The notes beneath the pieces were generated by a model that saw only the letters and a program-made list of their open reading frames with translations, did not search any database and was not told the origin of the DNA. Shown here piece by piece: positions 25,564 to 34,621 of a stretch of 64,000 bases of DNA. Numbering within the stretch: position 1 is the first letter of the stretch; each line of letters opens with the position of its first letter. The stretch is from CAIVPM01 sp964615145 (GTDB taxonomy: Bacteria; Bacteroidota; Bacteroidia; Chitinophagales; Chitinophagaceae): contig CAZTOP010000003.1 of assembly GCA_964615145.1 (NCBI GenBank), forward strand, positions 37,925 through 101,924. Reading direction: 5' to 3'. The translations under genes and the position numbers were made by a program.

Positions 25564-26124
25564 ATGCTACTTTCTTTAAAAAATAAATACCCCGAATATT
25601 TTTTTTTGCTGAAACTAATATTCTTCTTTTCAATATTCTATTATGGGACTGAATTTTGGATTGGCTTAACTGCAAAAGGAGGGATGTATTCGGTTTTTTG
25701 CGATGAATACTTAAACTATATAAAATGGTTAAGGGTTTTTATTTTAAAAGGTTCAGGTATTATTTGTAATGCCTTTGGATACAACACAACTTTAGAAAAA
25801 ACCACATCGCTAAGAATTATTGGAGGCATAAAAGTAAATATGGTCTATAGTTGTATTGGTTTTGGGGTTTTAAGCAGTTGGGCCGCTTATGTATTAGCCT
25901 TTCCTTCAAATTTTAAACGAAAAATAGTTTGGCTTTTTTCTGGCACAGCTATCATTCTTTTTATTAATATGATACGAGTTGCAGGTTTGCTTATGCTTAT
26001 AAATAAAACTAAAAACATACATAGCTTCCCAAACCATCACACAGTTTTTAATGTTGTAGCTTATGCAATAGTCGTTTTACTAATTTATTTTTACTCAAAA
26101 GATAACAAACTAAAAACTACCTAA
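25564..26124 (+). CDS. Exosortase/archaeosortase family transpeptidase
   Basis: 186 residues with several membrane helices. The three catalytic landmarks of exosortases are in order: Cys97 in VYSCIGFG, Arg138 in INMIRVAGLL and His158/159 in FPNHHTVFN. The small size fits the Bacteroidota-type exosortases. The enzyme should cleave a C-terminal Cys- or PEP-type sorting signal on secreted proteins and hand them to a lipid or glycan acceptor. No substrate with such a C-terminus was recognised in this window; the giant protein at the right edge carries a T9SS domain instead. It is co-transcribed with the HGSNAT-like gene (gap of 2 bases). Confidence 0.85.
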   Translation: MLLSLKNKYPEYFFLLKLIFFFSIFYYGTEFWIGLTAKGGMYSVFCDEYLNYIKWLRVFILKGSGIICNAFGYNTTLEKTTSLRIIGGIKVNMVYSCIGFGVLSSWAAYVLAFPSNFKRKIVWLFSGTAIILFINMIRVAGLLMLINKTKNIHSFPNHHTVFNVVAYAIVVLLIYFYSKDNKLKTT

Positions 26125-26182
26125 TTTAAAATAAAAGTTGAGCAACTAGTAATAAAACTTTTTAATACCACCTTCATTCGCA

Positions 26183-26190
26183 TACCTTTG
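26183..26190 (+). promoter_or_regulatory. Bacteroidota -7 element TACCTTTG
   Basis: TACCTTTG followed by CG matches the TAnnTTTG consensus of the Bacteroidota housekeeping sigma factor. No exact TTTG -33 element is seen at the right distance. The predicted start would leave a leader of about 60 bases before the helicase ATG at 26259. Confidence 0.5.
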
Positions 26191-26258
26191 CGAGTTCCAC
26201 TTTTAAAAATGATGAATATACCTTTTATCATTCTGTATTAATAATTTTTCTTATACTA

Positions 26259-29200
26259 ATGGCTTTACCTTATCTCATTAAACGTATTTACAATAATAGC
26301 TCTGAAGAAGTTGTGCGTCGTGGAAAACGAATTCATAACGCAGGTAATGCTATTGAGATGTTGGAGTTTGATGAATTAATGGGAAACATTGTTTTTAGAG
26401 TTAAGGATGATGGCTATAATACCTACTATAAAGTTCACATTAATCAATTCAGACTAGAAAAATCATTATCCCTAAGATGCAGTTGTCCTTATAATCTAAC
26501 AGAAATTTGCAGACATAAAGCAGCTGCACTTTTTCATTTACAAGAGTTACTAGACAAAAATTTATTAGGAAATAATGAAGTAGAGTACAATCAAAAGCAT
26601 ACAGTTATTAAAATGAAGCAAATTGAATTAAAAATGCTTCGCATGTTTAGCAGTATTGAAACTTTTACAGCTGCTGAAGAATTTTCAAGAACCAATAAAC
26701 CCAAAATTATTGACGCAAAAGACGAAACTGTTTGGGCTCAAGTAAATGAAAGTGGTATAGAATATAAACTACTTATTAGAAAAAATGAAGAAAGAAATTT
26801 TGACACTAGTTGTACTTGTAACACTGAAACCAAGCATCCGCTTTGCATTCATAAAAACATTGTTTTACTACACTTATTAACCAAGCACGGTGCAAATTAT
26901 TTTGATAGTATTAGAAACTGGGATACAGTAAAAAATAAATTATTGGCAATATATGGCTATTCGCTGAAAGACGATTTAACAGATAAGTTCGAATTTAGCT
27001 ACCAAGATGGACGTCCTTTTTTAAGGGTTTTAGATAATACCATAAAAAGAGTTGCTGCTCCCATAGAAACAGCTGCAAAACCTAGTTATTTTGAACAACC
27101 TATCATTCAAAAAGCCCCAGTAATATATAATGATTTTATAGAACCAAAAGAAAAACAGGCTGAGTTTAAAGTTGGAATTGTATTTGTAATTAATCCAAAT
27201 CAATATCCTTTTTTACAAGTTGAGTGCATACAAGGTGTGCCTAATGAAACAAATACTGCATTTGTTTCAAAAGTTGAAAAATTAGATTTAAATAAATATA
27301 TAAATCTCGATTTGTTTGATGATGATGACATACAACTCATTCAGCAACTACGAAAATTACTACCAGCGGAAATTAGTAAATACATTAACAGAAACTCCCC
27401 TTTTGGTGGTATTTGGGAAAATATTATTCAGCAGCAAGATGAAGAATTGCCAGAGGAAACAAGGGTTTTAATTGCTGAATATCTTCACCCCAAACTTAAA
27501 AAAATCTGTATAGAACAAAGCAATAGTTGCTACTTATTTTTGTTACCTCAAGGCAAAGTATTCACTTCTGCAAATCTTGAAAATATTGGCGTTTCACAAC
27601 AACCCATTAGTCCTTATTTTATCATCAATCAAAAAAATGACGCATATAATATTGAGTGCAGGGTAAAACTTCCTTTGCTTGATTTAAACATCAACGAATC
27701 GGAAAGCATTACACCTTTTTTCTTTCAATCGCACGAAACTTTTTTTCTTTGGGACAAAGCAGAAGATATTAATATTATTGAAAAATATTTGCCATTAGGT
27801 AATATAACTATTGCAAAATCTGAATGGAACGAGCGGCTTGAAAATTATATATTGCCTTTGTCCAAAGAATATGAAGTACAATTTGGTAATCTTCAAAAAG
27901 AGGAAATAAAAAATATAAAGCCCGAGATGAAAATTATGCTAAAAGAAAAGGGAGAGTATTTGATATTTGAACCCATATTTAGCTATAATAACTACACCAT
28001 TAACCAAAGCGACAAGGATAAAATTATTGTTCCATTTGAAGACAGATTACTTATTATTCAAAGAAATTTAACTGCCGAAAATGAACAAATAGAAAAAATT
28101 CAGGCTCTACACTCCTTGTTCTTAAAACCCAATAATAGTAACACTTTAGCCTTAAAAGGTGCCGAGGTTTTAAAAAACAATTGGTTCTTTTTATTTATTG
28201 ATGCAGCCAAAGAGCTAAGTATTCCTGTGTATGGATTTGATAGCTTAAAAAATTACCGCTTTAACACATCTCGACCATCTACAAAAATTTTTATTAGTAG
28301 TAATACCGATTGGTTTGATGCAAAGGTTGAAATAGATTTTGGCGGACAAAAAATTACTGTTGCCGATGTAAAAAAAGCCCTAGCCAATAAACAACAATTT
28401 GTTCCTTTAGCCGATGGAACTTTGGGTATTTTACCCGAAGATTGGATTAGAAAATACAGCTTGTTATTTAAAGTTGGAGAAGGCAAACAACATAATATGA
28501 AACTTAGTAAGTTTCAATTTAGCGTTATTGAAGACTTGTACAGCCAGAGAGATGAAGAAGAATTATTTGTACAACTTGAAGAAAAATATGATAAGCTTCG
28601 CTATAACTATGAAATAAAAAAAATACCAACCCCCGAGCATTTAGAGCCCATATTAAGACCCTATCAAGCAAGTGGATTTCAGTGGTTGAATTATTTGCGT
28701 GAGGTACAATGGGGTGGCATTTTAGCAGATGATATGGGTTTAGGTAAAACCATTCAAGCACTTAGTTTTCTACATCATCTAAAAGTAGAAAACGGCAAAC
28801 TAAAAGCATTAGTTGTTTGCCCAACAACGCTAATGTTTAACTGGCAAAATGAAATTAAAAAATTTACCCCCGATTTAAGTTTCTATGTTCATCACGGTGG
28901 AGGAAGAATGAGAGATGATTTAAGTGAAAAAAAAGCAGATGTAATTATTACAACTTATGGAACTTTAAGAAGCGATGTAAAAGAGTTTATTGAATTGAAT
29001 TTAGATTATGTTATTCTTGATGAAAGCCAAGCTATCAAAAACCCGGGAAGTAAAGTAACCAAAGCTGCTTGTTTACTAAAATCAAAAGGTCGTTTATGTT
29101 TAAGTGGTACACCTTTACAAAATAACACTTTCGACATTTTTGCTCAAATGAATTTCCTAAATCCAGGAATGCTGGGCAGTCAGGAGTTTTTTAAATCAGA

Positions 29201-30047
29201 ATTTGCTGTGCCTATTGATAGATTTGGAGAGAAAGAACAAAAAGATCATCTGCGTAAACTTTTATATCCATTCATTCTAAGAAGAACAAAAGAGCAAGTT
29301 GCTAAGGACTTGCCCGAAAAACAAGAAATGGTTTTGTTTTGTGAAATGGGCGATGAGCAACGCAAAATTTACGATGCATACCGTAACGATTTTAGAGATA
29401 AAATTATGGGTGTGGTGCAAGACCAAGGTATTCAAAAAAGTCAGCTAACCATTTTGCAAGGCTTAATGAAACTAAGACAAATTTGTGATAGCCCAGCTAT
29501 AATGAAAGAAACTGATGGAGAAAAATATCCTAATGTTTCGGTAAAACTAGAGGAAATTGGAAGAGAGATTAGCGAAAATATTAGCAACCACAAAGCTTTG
29601 GTGTTTTCTCAGTTTTTAGGAATGCTGGCATTAATTAAACAAAGACTAAAAGAGTTGGAAGTTGACTTTGAATATTTTGATGGAAGTTCCACTGCTGTTG
29701 AAAGAGAGAGAGCCATTAACCGTTTTCAGAATGATGAAAATTGTAGGGTATTTTTAATTTCGCTCAAAGCAGGAGGTGTTGGCTTAAACCTTACTGCTGC
29801 CGATTATGTATATATTGTTGACCCTTGGTGGAACCCAGCTGTTGAACAACAAGCTATTGACCGAACCCATCGTATCGGACAAACTAAAAATATTTTTGCA
29901 TATCGTATGATTTGTACCGATACAGTTGAAGATAAAATACTAAAACTGCAAGAGAAAAAACGCAAATTAGCAAGTGATTTAATTACCGACGACGAAGGAT
30001 TTGTAAAAAGCCTTACTAAAGAAGATGTAGAATATTTGTTTAGTTAA
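26259..30047 (+). CDS. SNF2-family helicase with SWIM zinc finger
   Basis: 1262 residues. Near residues 71-87 a SWIM finger reads CSCPYNLTEICRHKAAA (CxC...CxH), and a second CxC...CxH cluster (CTCNTETKHPLCIHK) lies near residue 186. A long middle region without recognised motifs follows. The SNF2 core starts around residue 795: RPYQASGFQWLNYL, then ILADDMGLGKTIQAL (Walker A), VILDESQAIKNP (DExx box as DESQ), CLSGTPLQNN, ALVFSQFLGMLALI, VFLISLKAGGVGLNLTAADY and QAIDRTHRIGQ. It is an ATP-driven DNA translocase that may act on RNA polymerase or DNA-bound complexes; the precise role in Bacteroidota is not known. It converges with hemW, 13 bases apart. Confidence 0.92.
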   Translation: MALPYLIKRIYNNSSEEVVRRGKRIHNAGNAIEMLEFDELMGNIVFRVKDDGYNTYYKVHINQFRLEKSLSLRCSCPYNLTEICRHKAAALFHLQELLDKNLLGNNEVEYNQKHTVIKMKQIELKMLRMFSSIETFTAAEEFSRTNKPKIIDAKDETVWAQVNESGIEYKLLIRKNEERNFDTSCTCNTETKHPLCIHKNIVLLHLLTKHGANYFDSIRNWDTVKNKLLAIYGYSLKDDLTDKFEFSYQDGRPFLRVLDNTIKRVAAPIETAAKPSYFEQPIIQKAPVIYNDFIEPKEKQAEFKVGIVFVINPNQYPFLQVECIQGVPNETNTAFVSKVEKLDLNKYINLDLFDDDDIQLIQQLRKLLPAEISKYINRNSPFGGIWENIIQQQDEELPEETRVLIAEYLHPKLKKICIEQSNSCYLFLLPQGKVFTSANLENIGVSQQPISPYFIINQKNDAYNIECRVKLPLLDLNINESESITPFFFQSHETFFLWDKAEDINIIEKYLPLGNITIAKSEWNERLENYILPLSKEYEVQFGNLQKEEIKNIKPEMKIMLKEKGEYLIFEPIFSYNNYTINQSDKDKIIVPFEDRLLIIQRNLTAENEQIEKIQALHSLFLKPNNSNTLALKGAEVLKNNWFFLFIDAAKELSIPVYGFDSLKNYRFNTSRPSTKIFISSNTDWFDAKVEIDFGGQKITVADVKKALANKQQFVPLADGTLGILPEDWIRKYSLLFKVGEGKQHNMKLSKFQFSVIEDLYSQRDEEELFVQLEEKYDKLRYNYEIKKIPTPEHLEPILRPYQASGFQWLNYLREVQWGGILADDMGLGKTIQALSFLHHLKVENGKLKALVVCPTTLMFNWQNEIKKFTPDLSFYVHHGGGRMRDDLSEKKADVIITTYGTLRSDVKEFIELNLDYVILDESQAIKNPGSKVTKAACLLKSKGRLCLSGTPLQNNTFDIFAQMNFLNPGMLGSQEFFKSEFAVPIDRFGEKEQKDHLRKLLYPFILRRTKEQVAKDLPEKQEMVLFCEMGDEQRKIYDAYRNDFRDKIMGVVQDQGIQKSQLTILQGLMKLRQICDSPAIMKETDGEKYPNVSVKLEEIGREISENISNHKALVFSQFLGMLALIKQRLKELEVDFEYFDGSSTAVERERAINRFQNDENCRVFLISLKAGGVGLNLTAADYVYIVDPWWNPAVEQQAIDRTHRIGQTKNIFAYRMICTDTVEDKILKLQEKKRKLASDLITDDEGFVKSLTKEDVEYLFS

Positions 30048-30060
30048 AACATAATAAATA

Positions 30061-31179
30061 TCAACTAAACAAATCTCCAGCAATTGCATCGGCAAATAAT
30101 TTACCTTGTTGGGTTAATTGTAGCTTGTTTAAATGTTGTATAATGTGATTTGATGCCATCCATTTTTCGGCGTCTTGCAATACTTGTTGGGCTGCTTTGT
30201 TTCCAAATTTATTTATTAGTATATTGGTGTCAATTCCATTTGCAGTTCTCAAGGCAATCATTATATATTCGTTTAGTTGTTGTGTAGGGGTTAATATTTC
30301 GGTTTCTAAAACTGAGGCATTGTTGTTAATTCCAGCTATATACAATGCATTGTTAGCAATATTCCAACTACGAGAAAAACTGTTAAATGAGTGAGCAGAT
30401 GGACCTAAGCCTAAATAATGCTTTCCTTGCCAATAACTACTATTGTGCTTGCTTTCAAAACCAGCTTTTGCATAATTACTAATTTCATAATGTTTGTATC
30501 CGGCCAGCTGCAAGGTATCCATTAACATTTCAAATTGTTGTGCCTGTTTTTCATTGTTGATAGCAGAGGTGGCTTGCTGTTGCACCTTCTTGCCTAAAAC
30601 CGTTTTTTCCTCTACAGTTAATGCATAGCAAGAAAGATGTGGAGGATTAAATGCAAGTGCTGTTTGTATGTTATATAACCAATCTTCATTGGTTAGTAAC
30701 TGACTGCCAAAAATTAAATCTATAGAATAGTTATTGAAGTGTTTTTCAAGCATTGTTATACATTCTTTAGCCTGATGTGCAGTGTGGCTTCGATTCATCC
30801 ATTGTAACTCTGTATCAATAAAGCTTTGAATGCCCAAACTAAAGCGGTTAATTCCAACTGCTTTCCATTTTAATAACTTATTTTCAGTTATATCATCTGG
30901 ATTTGCTTCTAAAGTAACTTCTGCGTTGGGGTTTATTTTAAAATATTGTTGACATTTTTGTAATAACCAATTTATTTTTTCTGTGGGTAAAATTGATGGT
31001 GTGCCACCACCAAAATAAATAGTATCGACAGTTTCAGTTAAATAATTTTTTCGCTGCTGCATTTCCATTGCAATAGCCTCTACCATTTCATTCATTAATT
31101 TTTTTGTGGTAGAAAAATGAAAATTACAATAGTGACAAGCTTTTTTACAAAAAGGTATATGTATGTAAATGCCTGCCAT
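30061..31179 (-). CDS. hemW: HemW-like radical SAM protein (heme chaperone)
   Basis: 372 residues, usual HemW length. It begins MAGIYIHIPFCKKACHYCNF, with the CxxxCxYC motif for the 4Fe-4S/SAM cluster ending in Asn-Phe. It continues with TVDTIYFGGGTPSIL, EANPDDITENKLL and GINRFSLGIQSFIDTELQWM. HemW binds heme and delivers it to respiratory enzymes; it was formerly annotated as oxygen-independent coproporphyrinogen oxidase, but the extra cysteine typical of HemN is absent from the N-terminus. It is probably first or alone in its unit, followed by no gene on this strand until the left neighbour SNF2 converges. Confidence 0.88.
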   Translation of the reverse strand: MAGIYIHIPFCKKACHYCNFHFSTTKKLMNEMVEAIAMEMQQRKNYLTETVDTIYFGGGTPSILPTEKINWLLQKCQQYFKINPNAEVTLEANPDDITENKLLKWKAVGINRFSLGIQSFIDTELQWMNRSHTAHQAKECITMLEKHFNNYSIDLIFGSQLLTNEDWLYNIQTALAFNPPHLSCYALTVEEKTVLGKKVQQQATSAINNEKQAQQFEMLMDTLQLAGYKHYEISNYAKAGFESKHNSSYWQGKHYLGLGPSAHSFNSFSRSWNIANNALYIAGINNNASVLETEILTPTQQLNEYIMIALRTANGIDTNILINKFGNKAAQQVLQDAEKWMASNHIIQHLNKLQLTQQGKLFADAIAGDLFS

Positions 31180-31204
31180 TTTATTTTTTTGGAATAATAA
31201 TTTA

Positions 31205-31822
31205 CTAGATATTCTCGATTACTTGCCATACATCGGCAGCAATTTCCACCTCTGTCCTTTCGCCATTTAAGGATACAATTTTCTCAACCCCGTTTAGTTT
31301 TTCAAAAGCTGTTTCGTATAAGTTTTTAACCAGTTTCAAGTTATCTAAGGTCTCGTACAATTCTGTCGAAGTCCTTCCTTTGGCTATGCGATGCATACTT
31401 TCCTGTGCCGAAATGTCTATGTAAATATTAATATCGGGTCTTAATAACTCGGCACTCAACCTATTGGCTTCAATTACCCATTCCATTGACATATAAGGAC
31501 TGTGATAAGCATAAGAAGAAAAATAATATCTGTCTGTTATCACAGTATATCCCTCGTCAAGCATTTTTAAAACACCATTGGTTTTGTTAAGCAAATGGTC
31601 TAATCTGTCTGCCACAAAAAGACCAGCAATTACTTTGTGGTCTGCATCCATTCTGCCACTGAAAATATCCCTGATCATTTTACCTATTGGGCTATCGGTG
31701 GGCTCGAAAGTTGCATAAACTTTATGGCCAACTGCTTCAAGTTTTTGAGTAAGCAATTTCACCTGAGTGCTTTTACCACTTCCATCTATTCCTTCAAATG
31801 CTATAAATAGGTTTTTTCTCAT
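31205..31822 (-). CDS. tmk: Thymidylate kinase
   Basis: 205 residues. The P-loop FIAFEGIDGSGKSTQVKLL is near the N-terminus. The substrate block is VADRLDHLLNKTNGVLKML, and the DRY motif with lid precursor is TDRYYFSSYAYHSPYMS. A lid region is at IAKGRTSTELYETL. It phosphorylates dTMP to dTDP with ATP. It lies 25 bases upstream of hemW and 19 bases downstream of the enoyl-CoA hydratase gene on the same strand, so the three may be co-transcribed although their functions are unrelated. Confidence 0.93.
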   Translation of the reverse strand: MRKNLFIAFEGIDGSGKSTQVKLLTQKLEAVGHKVYATFEPTDSPIGKMIRDIFSGRMDADHKVIAGLFVADRLDHLLNKTNGVLKMLDEGYTVITDRYYFSSYAYHSPYMSMEWVIEANRLSAELLRPDINIYIDISAQESMHRIAKGRTSTELYETLDNLKLVKNLYETAFEKLNGVEKIVSLNGERTEVEIAADVWQVIENI

Positions 31823-31841
31823 TAATTGTAATTGATAGTCG

Positions 31842-32621
31842 TTATTTCCCAGTGAAGATTGCTTTTCTTTTTTCTAAAAATGCTGTTGTGCCTTCTTTCA
31901 TATCCTGTGTTTCAAAGCACTCACCAAAGGCATTCACTTCTTCATCAAAACCATTTTTTGTTTCATCATAAACAGCATTTGCAGTTTGAATACATTTTGC
32001 AATAGCAATAGGTGCTTTGGTATTTATATTGGTAAGAATGGCAATGGCTTTTGGCAACAGTTCTTCTTGTGTGGTAACATAGTTTACCAAACCATATTGC
32101 AATGCTTTAGCAGCGTCAATCATATTAGCTGAAATCAGTAATTCTATAGCCCTGCCTTTGCCAATTAATTGTGCTAATCTTTGTGTGCCACCATAGCCTG
32201 GGATTAAACCAAGATTTACTTCGGGCTGGCCAAATTTTGCGTTGTCGCTTGCTAGTCTAAAATGGCAACTCATTGCTAATTCACAACCTCCACCCAATGC
32301 AAAACCATTTACGCAAGCGATGATAGGTTTACTACAGTTTTCTATTTTAAAAAAAATATCCTGACCTCGTTTTGATAAAGCTTTGGCTTCTGCTAAAGTT
32401 AAACTATTAAACTCTGTAATATCGGCACCTGCAACAAATGCTTTTGTACCTGAACCTATTATAATGGCAGATTTAATTTCGCTGTTACTTTCAATTTCAT
32501 CTACCATATTACTTAAATCGGTGAACACATCCCGGTTTAAAGCATTCAATTTATCTGGACGGTTAATAGTAACTATGAGAATATTGTTTGCAAGTTGCGT
32601 GAGTAATGTTGTATATGACAT
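31842..32621 (-). CDS. Enoyl-CoA hydratase/isomerase family protein
   Basis: 259 residues, the standard crotonase size. The oxyanion-hole motifs are TKAFVAGADITEF and NGFALGGGCELAMSCHFRLA. The catalytic glutamates of true hydratases are in FALGGGCELA (the E of CELA) and QPEVNLGLIPGYGGTQRL. This places it close to short-chain enoyl-CoA hydratases (crotonase). It should hydrate trans-2-enoyl-CoA thioesters in fatty-acid breakdown. No other beta-oxidation genes are nearby. Confidence 0.88.
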   Translation of the reverse strand: MSYTTLLTQLANNILIVTINRPDKLNALNRDVFTDLSNMVDEIESNSEIKSAIIIGSGTKAFVAGADITEFNSLTLAEAKALSKRGQDIFFKIENCSKPIIACVNGFALGGGCELAMSCHFRLASDNAKFGQPEVNLGLIPGYGGTQRLAQLIGKGRAIELLISANMIDAAKALQYGLVNYVTTQEELLPKAIAILTNINTKAPIAIAKCIQTANAVYDETKNGFDEEVNAFGECFETQDMKEGTTAFLEKRKAIFTGK

Positions 32622-32979
32622 ATCAAAAAGTTTTGGCGAAGATGAGGGATTTTAGCGACTAGATAAAACCTTATGAATATACAAGCTGTTGCATATTATC
32701 ACTGCTGCTTAAACAGTTGTTTCATTATTTTTCTGGTATAAAATATTTTCTATTATATTTTACTGGGGAAGGAGGGTAATAGGGTTTTATATGACTTCAA
32801 TATGGACTATTTGTATAGATTACAACACAAATAAAGATACTTATATTTATTTTATATAGAACTAATGAAAAAAATCATGATGTTGTAAATCCAAATACCA
32901 AAAAAGTATTATTGCTTTTACATAGTCGGCAAATACAACGTTTAAATTTCAATTACTTTTGAACAATATCGAAATTAAA
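32622..32979. other. Divergent intergenic region, 358 bases
   Basis: Separates the minus-strand enoyl-CoA hydratase from the plus-strand permease. Only the -7 element at 32954-32961 could be assigned. A 22-codon open frame beginning near 32673 has no visible features and is not called. Nothing else recognisable was seen. Confidence 0.4.
32954..32961 (+). promoter_or_regulatory. Bacteroidota -7 element TACTTTTG before the permease
   Basis: TACTTTTG fits TAnnTTTG and ends 18 bases before the ATG at 32980. It overlaps the TTG (32959) that would otherwise extend the permease frame upstream, so it supports the ATG as the true start. A matching TTTG at -33 is not evident. Confidence 0.5.
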
Positions 32980-34251
32980 ATGACACTTAATAACATATTT
33001 TCACTTGCTTGGGCTACCGTAAAAAGCAATAGATTGAGAACAGGAATAACTGTTGCTATTATTGCTTTTGGCATTATGGCATTAATTGGCATTATTACTG
33101 CAATTCAAGCAATGAATCAAAGTGTAACAGAAAGTTTTTCATCCATGGGTGCTAATGCTTTTAGTATTCGCTATAAGGAAACGAATGTAAGGTTTGGGCA
33201 TAGAAGTAGTAATGATGCTACAGTTTCAAAGCGAGGATTAATTCAAAAAAAATCAAACCTTGATAAATCTATTAACAGAGAGCAAGCAGAATTTTTTAAA
33301 AGCAATTTCAATTTTCCTGCTAAAGTAAGTATATACTTACGCGGAGGAAGAAATATTGAATGTGTATTTGAAAATAAAAAAACGAATCCTGTATGTGCTG
33401 TTTGGGGAGGCGATGAAAACTATTTGGAAGTGAATGGCTACAAGGTAGATTATGGTAGAAACTTAAACAGTTTAGACGTTCAAAGTGGAAGAAATGTTTG
33501 CCTTATTGGAAGCAATATTGCCAATAAACTTTTTGGAGATGAAACAAGTGTTTGTATCGATAAAATTATTCGAGTTAGTGGAATGCCATACAGAATAATA
33601 GGCGTTTTAAAAAGTAAAGGAGCTACTATGGGAAGAGCCGATGACATTGTTTTTACATCTTATAATAATTCTAGAAAATATAAAGACGCAGCATCATCTT
33701 TTTTAATTGGCGTAATGGTAAATAAAGTAATGGATTTAGATGGAGCAACAAGTGAAGCCACAAGCGTTTTTAGAGCGATTCGACAACTTCAGCCAAAAGA
33801 CGCAGATAATTTTGTGATAGAGAAAAGCGACAAGTTTGCTGAGATGTTTATTGGTTTTTTAAGTGGCATTTCTGGTGCTGCTGCTGTAATAGGATTAATT
33901 ACTTTAATAGGTGCTGCAATAGGGTTAATGAATATAATGCTAGTGGCAGTAAATGAAAGAACTCGAGAAGTTGGATTAATAAAATCATTGGGTGGAACAA
34001 AAAAAGACATTCAATACCAATTTTTATTTGAGAGTATGATTATTAGTGTTATGGGTGCGATAGTTGGAATTATATTAGGAATATTGATAGGTAATACAGT
34101 TGCTATTTTATTAAAAACCGGATTTGTTATTCCTTGGCTTTGGGTATTTGGAGGTGTTGTAATATGTACAGGCGTTGGATTATTGGCTGGAGTATATCCA
34201 GCAAAAAAAGCTTCAAAACTTGACCCAATTGTTGCTCTTAGATATGATTAA
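32980..34251 (+). CDS. MacB/FtsX-type ABC transporter permease
   Basis: 423 residues from ATG 32980 (MTLNNIFSLAWATVKSNRLR). It has the MacB layout: an N-terminal membrane helix (TGITVAIIAFGIMALIGIIT), a periplasmic MacB-PCD domain of about 230 residues, then three C-terminal helices ending in the FtsX-like domain (GLMNIMLVAVNERTREVGLI, KSLGGTKKDIQYQFLFESM, VYPAKKASKLDPIVALRYD). This family couples to a separate ATPase and an outer-membrane factor for lipoprotein or peptide export and mechanotransmission. No ATPase gene is adjacent, so it must work with a partner encoded elsewhere. Confidence 0.88.
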   Translation: MTLNNIFSLAWATVKSNRLRTGITVAIIAFGIMALIGIITAIQAMNQSVTESFSSMGANAFSIRYKETNVRFGHRSSNDATVSKRGLIQKKSNLDKSINREQAEFFKSNFNFPAKVSIYLRGGRNIECVFENKKTNPVCAVWGGDENYLEVNGYKVDYGRNLNSLDVQSGRNVCLIGSNIANKLFGDETSVCIDKIIRVSGMPYRIIGVLKSKGATMGRADDIVFTSYNNSRKYKDAASSFLIGVMVNKVMDLDGATSEATSVFRAIRQLQPKDADNFVIEKSDKFAEMFIGFLSGISGAAAVIGLITLIGAAIGLMNIMLVAVNERTREVGLIKSLGGTKKDIQYQFLFESMIISVMGAIVGIILGILIGNTVAILLKTGFVIPWLWVFGGVVICTGVGLLAGVYPAKKASKLDPIVALRYD

Positions 34252-34346
34252 TTCATTTATTATCATTTGTTTCAGAATTAGTTTGTACTGTTGATTTTCT
34301 TTATTAATTACCGTAAATTTACTTTTAAATATTACACCATTTTTTG

Positions 34347-34394
34347 CATACCGTGAAAAACACCCCCCAAAAAAAGGGTGTTTTTCACGGTATG
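34347..34394. repeat. Perfect 19-base inverted repeat (long hairpin)
   Basis: Arms 34347-34365 and 34376-34394 are perfectly complementary over 19 bases (CATACCGTGAAAAACACCC), with the loop CCCAAAAAAA. The inner part, AAAAACACCC / GGGTGTTTTT, is shaped like a bidirectional terminator, but the stem continues nine bases past the T-run. It lies 95 bases after the permease stop. Confidence 0.75.
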
Positions 34395-34450
34395 TTGTAT
34401 TCATACAGGCGTCAATTTTGTATTATCATTCTTTGATACATCTAGGGAAA

Positions 34451-34506
34451 TTCAACAAGGCAGGTGTTACTTATTTAAGTAGTGCCTGCTAAGTTGAAAT
34501 TTTTTG
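34451..34506 (+). terminator. Long interrupted hairpin followed by T-tract
   Basis: Outer stem TTCAAC/GTTGAA, middle stem GCAGG/CCTGC and inner stem TACTT/AAGTA around an ATT loop. They are separated by two symmetrical three-base internal loops, one of which can form all G-U pairs. Six T residues follow at 34500-34505. Probably the transcription end of the permease unit, or of an RNA lying between the two hairpins. Confidence 0.6.
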
Positions 34507-34570
34507 TTTTAAAGTTGTTGATAATATTTTATTTACAATATTTAAAATAATTCAAAATACACTATATCTA

Positions 34571-34603
34571 TTTGAAAAATTCATTCGAAACTTTTTAGCT
34601 TTG
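34571..34603 (+). promoter_or_regulatory. Bacteroidota promoter TTTG-N21-TAGCTTTG
   Basis: A -33 TTTG at 34571-34574 and a -7 TAGCTTTG at 34596-34603 with a 21-base spacer match the sigma-ABfr consensus. The -7 element ends 18 bases before the ATG of the 35-codon frame at 34622, the same geometry as at 32954 and 41165. Confidence 0.6.
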
Positions 34604-34621
34604 ATTTTAAAATCCAATGTT

